Shown: in pieces, positions 34,061 through 41,587 of the stretch | Position numbering within the stretch: position 1 is the first letter of the stretch | Layout of the letters: every line of letters begins with the position of its first letter | Source of the DNA: G963677485 sp942492855 | Lineage (GTDB): Bacteria > Armatimonadota > HRBIN16 | DNA length: 64,000 nt | Assembly (NCBI GenBank): GCA_942492855.1 | Contig: OW818647.1 | Coordinates: 930,001-994,000, forward strand | Reading direction: 5' to 3' | The notes under the pieces: generated by a model | Told to the model about the DNA's origin: nothing | Database searches by the model: none | Seen by the model: the letters and a program-made list of their open reading frames with translations, nothing else | Program-made: the position numbers and the translations under genes

Positions 34061-35239
34061 CTACTGTGCCATCCGCTTGTTGGCCTCGGATATGATGTCC
34101 AGCCGATAAGCTCTGGAGTTGGTGGCGGTGACATTGCAGTCAGCCTCCTGCCAGGGGAAGTCGTATACCCACATCATTGCGAGAGGCACGCCGGTCTTTT
34201 CGATGGCGGAGATGATCTCTTGATAGAACACCTTCTCCAGTTCGGGTGTGCCCTGGTCTGCGGTGCCAAACTCGCCGACCACAAACGGCTTACCCACTTT
34301 GCGTGAGATCGCCATGCTCTCAGTCATGAACTCCTCTACGCTCATCTTGCGGCCGTATTTGTCTAGACACGGGCTATAGAAGTGCCCGCTCAGGGTGTTG
34401 ATGGGGTCTGGGTTGTCGTTGGCGAACATGATGGCATACTGGCGCGGGGTGTCCGCTCTCCAGCTCTTTTCCGTCATCTGGTGGAAGGCCGACTGCCTAG
34501 GGAAGCCGTTTCCGGTGAAGATCAGGCGTGTCTTGTCATACTTGCGCACTTCGGCTCCGAACAGCTTGAATGCGGAGCGCATCATGTCATGTGTGATCTC
34601 GTCGTCTGCGCTGCGGCTGGCGGGAGTGCCTAAATCAGTCGCGATCTGAGGACGGTGCTCGGTGGCGTTTGGCAAATCGGCTCCCAGGTTCATCTCGTTG
34701 CCAAACTCCCAGCCCCAGGCGGCCTTCGATTTGCCGTAGCGGGTTATCATCTCTTTCACGAATGTGCGCATGAAGGCGGTGGTCTTGCTGTCCGGGTTGC
34801 CCCACTGATTGACCGGCTCACCCACCATATCTGACACACAAGGATGGTTGAAGAACATGCTGAACACGATGCCGATATCAGCCTTTTCCGCCGCCTTGAC
34901 CACCTTATCCAACCGCCGGTAGAACTCCGGCCTGTCTTTGAGGTAAAGCGCATTATCGACTGGCCAGAAGCCCATCGCCCACATCCGCACGAACGGGATA
35001 CCCTTCTGCTGCAGCACCTTGAAGCCCTCGATGTAGCTGGTGTCATCAGGGTTCGCCAGTGTCCGGGTGAACGCCGAGACATAGTTCACGCCGATCGCAC
35101 GGTAAGGCTTACCATCGCGCAGAACCGTGCCCTCAACGCCTGCCGTCAGACCGCGATTTGTGGCGGCGGTGGCAGGAACAGTTAGGATGGACATGACCGC
35201 GGTGATCGCAGACAATAAAACTACCAGCTTGATTTCCAT
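34061..35239 (-). CDS. Secreted GH5-like glycoside hydrolase (mannanase/cellulase type)
   Basis: 392 residues with a signal peptide (LVVLLSAITAVMSIL, cleavage near ATAA). Catalytic signs of clan A glycosidases are complete: VNYVSAF and PFVRMWAMG early in the barrel, WGWEFGNEMN with acid/base Glu182, and PFVVGEFG near residue 340 with the nucleophile Glu. The length is right for a single-domain enzyme, and no binding module is attached. It would cut beta-mannans or beta-glucans outside the cytoplasmic membrane. The start has GGGAG five bases upstream. It precedes the GH123-like gene on the same strand. Confidence 0.85.
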   Translation of the reverse strand: MEIKLVVLLSAITAVMSILTVPATAATNRGLTAGVEGTVLRDGKPYRAIGVNYVSAFTRTLANPDDTSYIEGFKVLQQKGIPFVRMWAMGFWPVDNALYLKDRPEFYRRLDKVVKAAEKADIGIVFSMFFNHPCVSDMVGEPVNQWGNPDSKTTAFMRTFVKEMITRYGKSKAAWGWEFGNEMNLGADLPNATEHRPQIATDLGTPASRSADDEITHDMMRSAFKLFGAEVRKYDKTRLIFTGNGFPRQSAFHQMTEKSWRADTPRQYAIMFANDNPDPINTLSGHFYSPCLDKYGRKMSVEEFMTESMAISRKVGKPFVVGEFGTADQGTPELEKVFYQEIISAIEKTGVPLAMMWVYDFPWQEADCNVTATNSRAYRLDIISEANKRMAQ

Positions 35240-35341
35240 ACATGCTCCCTAAGCCCACTTGCGCGTGGTGATATCGTGCCGAATGCACTTCATTATGGCG
35301 TGTTATCCCCATTTCGTGCAATAACCTGTCGCATGCGCCGA

Positions 35342-35596
35342 CCCGTGCATGTCTGAACCACGGATGACACGGATGACACGGATTTCACGGATAGGAACGG
35401 ATGGGGAGGGAGAGGTGGCACGCGAAGGCGCGAAGACGCGACGGGGATAGAGCGGTGGTTGCCTGTGAACGGCATTCTCCCGATAGACCATCTCACTATA
35501 CCCTGCCTTGACCGGTCCGGTTTTCCCTTTCCGAGCCGGTTTTTTCGGTCCCCTTCCAATCCCCCCAATCCGTGTCATCCGTGGTTCAGACATATC
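35342..35596. repeat. N-type repeats in inverted arrangement
   Basis: CTGAACCACGGATGACACGG (35344) faces CCGTGTCATCCGTGGTTCAG (~35572-35588) across 200 bp, with GGCACGCGAAGGCGCGAAGA between. The same blocks recur at 31770, 36711, 39674 and 61308. No gene recognised. Confidence 0.75.
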
Positions 35597-35704
35597 CGTG
35601 TGTGGGTGACCCCGCCCCCCACACACGCTGAGAAGTTACCATATCCAAAACACAATTGCCTTTCATGACGTCTCACTATTATAACGACCTACAGGAGGGG
35701 TACC

Positions 35705-36634
35705 ATGCGTCTGTTCCTAGCCTCGCTCATCGTTTTTGGGTTGATACCAGCCGGAGTTCACGCCAAACCTGTCGAATACATTAGTTCCGGCAGCTCTTGG
35801 AGACATACGCGAAAAGATATCCCCTCGGAACAGGCTGCCGCGGTGAAACTGAATGACTCGCACTGGCTGATAGGCTGCAGCCCGTTCAGTTCGGTGAAGG
35901 CAGGGCCATTCGCGATGCGCACCAATTGGCCGGTGACCACCACCATCTGGGTGCGGAAGCACGTAAACATCAAATACCCCTCCGAGCTGAAAGCATATAT
36001 CGCCGTCGATAATGGGTTCGAGTTCTACTGGAATGGTGTGCTCATCAACAAGGGGTACGACAAGCCGAGTGCGAAGTGGCAGTATGTGTTCACAGTCCCT
36101 ACATCGGCTGTCCGAAAAGGCCGCAATCTCATCGCCATCAGGCTGATCGACCGTGGCGGCATTGCTGCCTTTGACATGAAGCTGATCAAGAGCACCGGTA
36201 TTGTGTCGGAACAGGGCGTCATCTACAACCCAGACAACCAACATTACTACCGCATCGTCACCACACCGCACGGTCTATCCTGGGACGATGCCAACACCCT
36301 CGCTCTGCAAACGCGGTACCGCAACAAGCAGGGGCATCTCGCCACCATCACCTCCGCAAAGGAGAACACCTTCCTACTTCACAACCTTCCAGGCAAGGCC
36401 AACCCGTTCTGGCTGGGCGCTTTTCAACCTGAAGGTAGTAAAGAACCTGATGGTGGCTGGCGATGGGTCACCCCGGAGAAGTGGAGCTACACTAACTGGG
36501 CCCCTCGGGAGCCCAGCAACGGTGCCAACCACGAAAACATGCTGGAACTGCGCCCCGACGGCCTGTGGAATGACCAGTATGAGGACACGAGTTTACAGAT
36601 CGGTTATATTGTGGAGTTCGAACCCGGCCGTTAA
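35705..36634 (+). CDS. Secreted C-type lectin-domain protein with jelly-roll domain
   Basis: 309 residues from ATG 35705, with AGGAGG seven bases upstream, and a signal peptide (FLASLIVFGLIPAGVHA). Residues ~25-170 resemble the galactose-binding-like jelly roll of glycosidases (SHWLIGCSPFSS, TTTIWVRKHVNI, FEFYWNGVLINKGY, GRNLIAIRLID). Residues ~180-305 are a C-type lectin-like domain: NQHYYRIV, SWDDANTLA, GHLATITSAKEN, FWLGAF, EPSNGANHEN and WNDQ. The EPS and WND positions suggest calcium-dependent sugar binding. No catalytic domain is visible; it may hold polysaccharide near the neighbouring hydrolases. Confidence 0.82.
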   Translation: MRLFLASLIVFGLIPAGVHAKPVEYISSGSSWRHTRKDIPSEQAAAVKLNDSHWLIGCSPFSSVKAGPFAMRTNWPVTTTIWVRKHVNIKYPSELKAYIAVDNGFEFYWNGVLINKGYDKPSAKWQYVFTVPTSAVRKGRNLIAIRLIDRGGIAAFDMKLIKSTGIVSEQGVIYNPDNQHYYRIVTTPHGLSWDDANTLALQTRYRNKQGHLATITSAKENTFLLHNLPGKANPFWLGAFQPEGSKEPDGGWRWVTPEKWSYTNWAPREPSNGANHENMLELRPDGLWNDQYEDTSLQIGYIVEFEPGR

Positions 36635-36663
36635 TCATCAGCGGTGGAGGTGCAACCTGCATG

Positions 36664-36862
36664 GCTATGTCCGGGGCTGTTCGTCATCGTGCGGAGGCCC
36701 GTGCATGGCTGAACCACGGATTACACGGATAGGAACGGATGGGGAGGGATGGTGAGGGAGAAGCGGCACGCGAAGGCGCGAAGACGCGATGGGCTAGAGT
36801 GGTTTCACGGTGCACTTACGACTGTTATGCAGCCCATCTCCGGGGCGGTCTGGCGGTGAGCC
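36664..36862. repeat. N- and G-type repeat mosaic (spacer)
   Basis: CTATGTCCGGGGC, CTGAACCACGGATTACACGG, GGCACGCGAAGGCGCGAAGA and CTCCGGGGCGGTCTGGCGG follow one another between the lectin gene and the next. The order is the same as at 35342-35450. Confidence 0.65.
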
Positions 36863-36941
36863 CAAACCGGTAATCCGTAAACGCCGCGCGTGTAAACTAA
36901 AGTATGTAGAATCGGCCATATACGAAAGGGACCATGCCATA

Positions 36942-37427
36942 GTGAAAAACAAAAAGCGGAACGCTATCATTGTTACTATCGTCGCCATAGTTGGTATAGG
37001 CATGATTTGTTTGATAGCGGACACCTTCCTAAACGGACATATGTTCATCAATCTGCCTGGAGAATATGTCATCTGGAGCACCGAAAATGGGCAAGTTCTG
37101 CGTTATCACCCCGAACAACCTGCGGCATATGTTAGTGACTATTCCTCACCAACCGTCGGTCCAGATTTAGATGGATACCGTGTTTTGAATACTGCGATTG
37201 TTGGGCATGTCACTGCCAATGAGCCATACAAGTTGAATTATGGTGTCACCGATCTGGTCAGCGGTTATTTCATTATCGACTTGCGAACTAGAAAGTATAC
37301 GGGCGGGTTGGACAAGCGAAACTGGCTGGCGTTGTTGAAACCGCACGGCATTACCAAAGAACCGCAGCTATTTATGCCCAGTTGGCGCGACGAAAAGCTG
37401 GGGCGCAACAAGCCGCTGGCTGATTAA
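36942..37427 (+). CDS. Small membrane-anchored protein, unknown
   Basis: 161 residues from GTG 36942, with AAAGGG upstream; the longer frame to 36810 lies in repeat DNA. A basic N-terminus (KNKKRN) is followed by one strong helix (AIIVTIVAIVGIGMICLIA), then an external domain with NLPGEYVIWSTENGQVLRY and TDLVSGYFIIDLRTRKYTGG. It resembles single-pass proteins with a small beta domain. I do not recognise the family. No partner is evident. Confidence 0.6.
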   Translation: MKNKKRNAIIVTIVAIVGIGMICLIADTFLNGHMFINLPGEYVIWSTENGQVLRYHPEQPAAYVSDYSSPTVGPDLDGYRVLNTAIVGHVTANEPYKLNYGVTDLVSGYFIIDLRTRKYTGGLDKRNWLALLKPHGITKEPQLFMPSWRDEKLGRNKPLAD

Positions 37428-37635
37428 GGCTGTTGGTATACCTAAGCGGGCCATAGGGATTGTGCGGTGTTTGCCTGGGAACGCCAATCTCCCGATGGGC
37501 CATGTCCCTCCCTCCGAACATATCCGCAATTCGCGTAAAACGGGGTTCAGACAGGCAAGCCAAACCCGCGATCGCGGTATCATTTCTGTGTAGCGAAACC
37601 TCGGATACCGCATCACTCGACTGGGAGCGTACATA

Positions 37636-39582
37636 TTGAAACATCCAATACCGCAGTTGCCGAATACTCGCTGGCAGATGACGCCTGATGGCGCGATCGA
37701 ATGGCAGGTCCAAGGAGCCCATTCTGACCACATCGAAATGAGCGGACGCAGAGTGTCCCTCATTCTGCGTTACGGGGTTGATGATCAGGGTCGGCTGCTG
37801 CTGGACAGGCAGATCGTATGGCCGATGCTGCGCACCATCCCCAATGACACGCACGCCAGCCTATCGCACAGCTACGGGTTGGATGTGTTTCCTCCGATCA
37901 CCGTGGACGGTCTGCCGATGTCTGTCGAAAAGCCTGCGGTGGTGAGCATCCGCGGCATGGTGAGTATCCAAAGCCGTGTCGGCGATGATCTCGAACTCAC
38001 GCGGGTGCTGTTCCCCTCCACCCGCAAAGCAGCAGTGATCGAGCGTTGCACCATCACAAACAGGTCCAACCGCTTGCGGATGGTGGTCATCAGCCCGTAT
38101 GAGCAGGCACACCAGACTGAGGCGCAGAACGGCGTCTACGGTGTATACAGCTTGAGCGCGAAAGCCGTTGGATGCCAGTCGGTGAAGCTGCAACCGAGCA
38201 GATCGGTGGAGTTCAGCTTGGTCTTTACCGGACGGCGTGCCGGCGAACCGCCCATTGAGATCAACCCGAAGGCGGAACAAAAGGCGCGGAAGGATTATGT
38301 CAGTGCGACCTTCCAGAAGCTGCGGTTTGAGTGTCCCGAACCGGTGCTCAGCAGGGAGTTCGACTTCACCAAGCTGCGGGCCGCCGAGAGCATATTCGAA
38401 ACCAAGGGCGGGTTGATGCACGCCCCAGGTGGTGGTTCCTACTACGCGGCGATCTGGGCCAACGATCAGGCGGAGTATGCCAGTCCCTTCTTTCCCTTCC
38501 TTGGCGATGCCGCCGGCAACGAATCGGCGTTAGTGTGTTACCGACAGTTCGCGCGGTTCATGAAGCCCGACTACAAGCCGGTGCCCAGCTCCATCATCGC
38601 CGAGGGCACGGACATCTGGAACGGCGCGGGTGACCGTGGTGATGCAGCGATGATCGCCTATGGTGCCGCGCGGTACGCGCTGGTGTCTGGCAGCAAAAAG
38701 ATCGCCGGCGAGATGTGGCCGATTGTGAAGTGGTGTCTGGAGTTCTGCCGTCGCAAGACCAACGAGCAGGGAGTGGTCGAATCGGACAGCGACGAGCTGG
38801 AGGGCCGATTTCCGGCCGGTAAGGCGAACCTCTGCACCTCAGCATTGACCTATGACGCGCTGCGCTCAGCGGTCTGGCTGGGCGAGGAACTGGGCCAGCC
38901 TCAGTCTGTGGTCAATGAATATCGAGACCGGGCTGCAGCACTGCGCACTGCGATTGAGAGATACTTCGGGGCCCAGGTGGAGGGGTTTCACACCTACCGT
39001 TACTATGACGGAAACAGCAGCTTGCGTGCCTGGATATGTATCCCATTGACGATGGGGATTTTCGAGCGCAAGCGCGGCACGATAGCGGCCCTGTTTTCAC
39101 CCCGACTGTGGACCGATGACGGGTTGGCGACCGAGGCGGGCAAGGAGACCTTCTGGGACAGGGCGACCCTGTATGCGCTGAGGGGGGTGTTTGCCGCCGG
39201 TGAGACCGTATTGGGAATGGATTATCTACGCAAATACTCGCAACGCAGACTGTTGGGTAAGCATGTGCCGTATCCGGTGGAAGCGTGGCCCGAGGGCGGT
39301 CAGCGGCATCTGTCGGCGGAGAGCGCGTTATACTGCCGTGTGATCACCGAGGGGCTGTTTGGCATACGCCCTGTGGGTCTTCACGCCTTTGAATGCACGC
39401 CCCATCTGCCGGAGAGTTGGAACAGCATGGCACTGCGCAGCATCCGTGCGTTTGGCCGACGGTTTGACATCGCGGTTAGCCGCAAAGCCGATCGTCTGGT
39501 GCTTGATGTGCTGGCGGGTCAGCAGGCGGTTTATCATGCGGCGATCACGGCGGGCGATACCGTGAGGGTGGTTTTGCCGTAG
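37636..39582 (+). CDS. Six-hairpin (GH63/GH65-like) glycosidase
   Basis: 648 residues from TTG 37636, with GGGAG upstream. An N-terminal beta domain of about 220 residues (VSIQSRVGDDLELTRVLFPS, VIERCTITNRS) is followed by an (alpha/alpha)6 toroid: SYYAAIWANDQAEYASPFFP, EGTDIWNGAGDRGDAAMIAY, NLCTSALTYDALR and EAWPEGGQRHLSAESALY. This layout is that of GH63/GH65/GH15-type clan members acting on alpha-glucosidic or related bonds. There is no signal peptide, so a cytoplasmic role is likely. The acidic residues in WANDQAEY and EGTDIWNGAGDR are candidates for the catalytic acid, but I cannot assign the family exactly. Confidence 0.68.
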   Translation: MKHPIPQLPNTRWQMTPDGAIEWQVQGAHSDHIEMSGRRVSLILRYGVDDQGRLLLDRQIVWPMLRTIPNDTHASLSHSYGLDVFPPITVDGLPMSVEKPAVVSIRGMVSIQSRVGDDLELTRVLFPSTRKAAVIERCTITNRSNRLRMVVISPYEQAHQTEAQNGVYGVYSLSAKAVGCQSVKLQPSRSVEFSLVFTGRRAGEPPIEINPKAEQKARKDYVSATFQKLRFECPEPVLSREFDFTKLRAAESIFETKGGLMHAPGGGSYYAAIWANDQAEYASPFFPFLGDAAGNESALVCYRQFARFMKPDYKPVPSSIIAEGTDIWNGAGDRGDAAMIAYGAARYALVSGSKKIAGEMWPIVKWCLEFCRRKTNEQGVVESDSDELEGRFPAGKANLCTSALTYDALRSAVWLGEELGQPQSVVNEYRDRAAALRTAIERYFGAQVEGFHTYRYYDGNSSLRAWICIPLTMGIFERKRGTIAALFSPRLWTDDGLATEAGKETFWDRATLYALRGVFAAGETVLGMDYLRKYSQRRLLGKHVPYPVEAWPEGGQRHLSAESALYCRVITEGLFGIRPVGLHAFECTPHLPESWNSMALRSIRAFGRRFDIAVSRKADRLVLDVLAGQQAVYHAAITAGDTVRVVLP

Positions 39583-39599
39583 GGCTGGGGTGTCTCACG

Positions 39600-39765
39600 C
39601 GAAGACGCGAAGACGCGAAAGATACGGTTGATCCACAGATTACACAGATGACGCAGATTGGAATGTTCCCATCCGTGTAGTCCGTGTAATCCGTGGTTCA
39701 GACAATTCGCTGAGGCTATCCGCCAGACCGCCCCGGTTAGGAGAAAACCGGCGCGGACATAGGTC
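39600..39765. repeat. N- and G-type repeats (spacer)
   Basis: CGCGAAGACGCGAAGACGCG, ATCCGTGTAGTCCGTGTAAT, CCGTGGTTCAGAC and CTATCCGCCAGACCGCCCCG fill the convergent gap between the six-hairpin glycosidase and the esterase. Confidence 0.7.
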
Positions 39766-39790
39766 GCCTTAGGACACGACGCGTCTCGCC

Positions 39791-40924
39791 CTACACGGGC
39801 ACGGGGCCGAAGGCGGGAACGGGCATGTCCTTCTCATCTACGACATTCACAAACGGATTGATGCCCGCACCGTAGTAAAGGCTGACCGGCTCGGTGATGG
39901 CGGGCGAATACCACACGACCACAGATGATGGCTCTTTCCGGTCGAGTTCCACTCGCAGAACCGTGGGGCCGCCCATATCGGGCTTCTTGCTTCGCAGCGT
40001 GAACCCGGTCGCGCGACCTGGTGCCTTGAGTGCCCCGCTGACTCCGGTAAAGCGAACCCGCAGCCTCTGCATCCCGCCGACCGGTTCCATCCGCTCCACA
40101 CCCTTGAGGTCAATGGGGGTGCCATGGCCATGCTTGCCATACACTTTGGATAGCGCGATCTCGCCAAACCGCTTACCGAGCTGCTGCTGTGCTTCGTAGG
40201 AGATATGGATGGCATCGCCCAGCTCCAGGTCGATGGCGCTGGTCATCAGCAGATTCTTCGCATGATGGCACGCCTGCCTCTGTGCCTCACGAACCTGCTC
40301 CCAGCCGACCGCCTGCAGGCTGTAATCCAGAGCGAAGCGGCTGATCTGCACGGTCAGGAAGGGCAGATCAGGTTGACCGGAATCTTTGCGAACAGCATCC
40401 ATGAATCTCATAAAGGTGGGTTCGTATGCCTGGGCGGTTGCGTCAGACATGGCGTCGCTTTCGCCTTGATACCACAGCACACCCTTAATATTGCCCCCGG
40501 CCAGTCTCATACGCTCGATCATCGTGGCGTAGAGGGAATGGCCCCCTTTGGCTTTCGTGTCAGGGCTCCAGTCGGCCATACCGGTGGCACCGTAGGCGCA
40601 AGGTATCAAGCCGATCTGATCCGGTATATACCTGGCGAGATGCCTGGCGAAGAACAGGCCCGGACCCACCGTGCCCAGAGGTTTCTTCAGGCTCATCGCC
40701 CGGAATTGGTCGAAGTGCTCTGGTGTCACACCGACGTTCTTAGTAAGAAACAGGTCGCGGTAGACCGGTGCCTCGGCCTCAAACAGCCGATGGATAGGCT
40801 CCTGCGCGGGTATCCACTTGTTGTCCAGGTTGAACAGCTTGATGCGGCTGTCCGCTTTACCAGCTCCTCGCATCGCCGCGGCACCTACCATGTTCGATTG
40901 TCCGGCCAGCACCCATAAGTCCAT
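39791..40924 (-). CDS. SASA-family carbohydrate acetylesterase
   Basis: 377 residues. The N-terminus, MDLWVLAGQSNMVGAA, carries the catalytic Ser10 in the AGQSNM motif of sialate O-acetylesterase-like (SGNH) enzymes. GVLWYQGESDAMS supplies the oxyanion block, and ELGDAIHISYEAQ the Asp-x-x-His pair. It removes acetyl groups from sugars, making them open to glycosidases. There is no signal peptide. The start is ATG 40924 and the gene is divergent from the beta-lactamase-fold gene with a full P-family element between them. The C-terminal part is a small beta domain ending VPAFGPVPV. Confidence 0.85.
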   Translation of the reverse strand: MDLWVLAGQSNMVGAAAMRGAGKADSRIKLFNLDNKWIPAQEPIHRLFEAEAPVYRDLFLTKNVGVTPEHFDQFRAMSLKKPLGTVGPGLFFARHLARYIPDQIGLIPCAYGATGMADWSPDTKAKGGHSLYATMIERMRLAGGNIKGVLWYQGESDAMSDATAQAYEPTFMRFMDAVRKDSGQPDLPFLTVQISRFALDYSLQAVGWEQVREAQRQACHHAKNLLMTSAIDLELGDAIHISYEAQQQLGKRFGEIALSKVYGKHGHGTPIDLKGVERMEPVGGMQRLRVRFTGVSGALKAPGRATGFTLRSKKPDMGGPTVLRVELDRKEPSSVVVWYSPAITEPVSLYYGAGINPFVNVVDEKDMPVPAFGPVPV

Positions 40925-40977
40925 CGTTGTCTCCTCAAAATATTAGTTGTGACGGATTCTGATATCTTCTTGGTTAT

Positions 40978-41337
40978 AACTCAGCCATCAATTGATTTTG
41001 GCAAGCCTCTGCTCTGCAAGGCACCATCGGCAGCAGACATGCCTACGGGCACCCACGAAGTGGGTATGATTCTTATAGCCAGGGGTGAGCGAAGCGATAC
41101 CCCTGGTTGACGGTGCGGGGTTCCAACCCCGAAGTGGGTCGGACCGCACCGCCGAAGTGCCTAATTCTAGACACAAAAGACGACCCACTTCGGGGTAGAC
41201 GGTTTTCGGTTGCCTTCCACGGGTTGCGCTGGCGCTTACCCGTGGCTATAAGAATCTTACCCACTTCGTGGGTGTCGGAAGCAACGCAATAACGACAAAC
41301 CGTTGACAACCTCACGGCTGTCGCTCATGGCTGAAGC
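40978..41337. repeat. P-family palindromic element, full copy E (360 bp)
   Basis: Begins AACTCAGCCAT and ends ATGGCTGAAGC. The arm order is the reverse of copies A and B: CCAGGGGT...ACCCCTGG is on the left and CCACGGGT...ACCCGTGG on the right. The centre has CAACCCCGAAGTGGGTCGGA and CGACCCACTTCGGGGTAG. It lies between two divergent genes. Confidence 0.88.
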
Positions 41338-41494
41338 GTTACGGTACTTATTCTATATCTTCTTGCATGATACTGCGATTAGGCGTTGTTTTGCTTGATC
41401 TGCGACACTCGGCTGGTCGAAATAACCAGCATTGCCATATCGTACATGGCACCGATATAATGAGCTGTGTCCGGTGTATGTTATGCTGTTTGCA

Positions 41495-41523
41495 TTGACC
41501 TGATAGCTGTGATAGCATACATA
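41495..41523 (+). promoter_or_regulatory. Possible promoter of the beta-lactamase-fold gene
   Basis: TTGACC (41495-41500), a 17-nt spacer, then TACATA (41518-41523), in AT-rich sequence 65 nt upstream of the GTG at 41588. A small dyad, GCTGGT...ACCAGC, lies at 41412-41430. Confidence 0.4.
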
Positions 41524-41587
41524 TTACACTCGAAATATATATACCTTATGAGTGAACTCGGGGTTTCCCCGGAAGGGATCGTAACTC

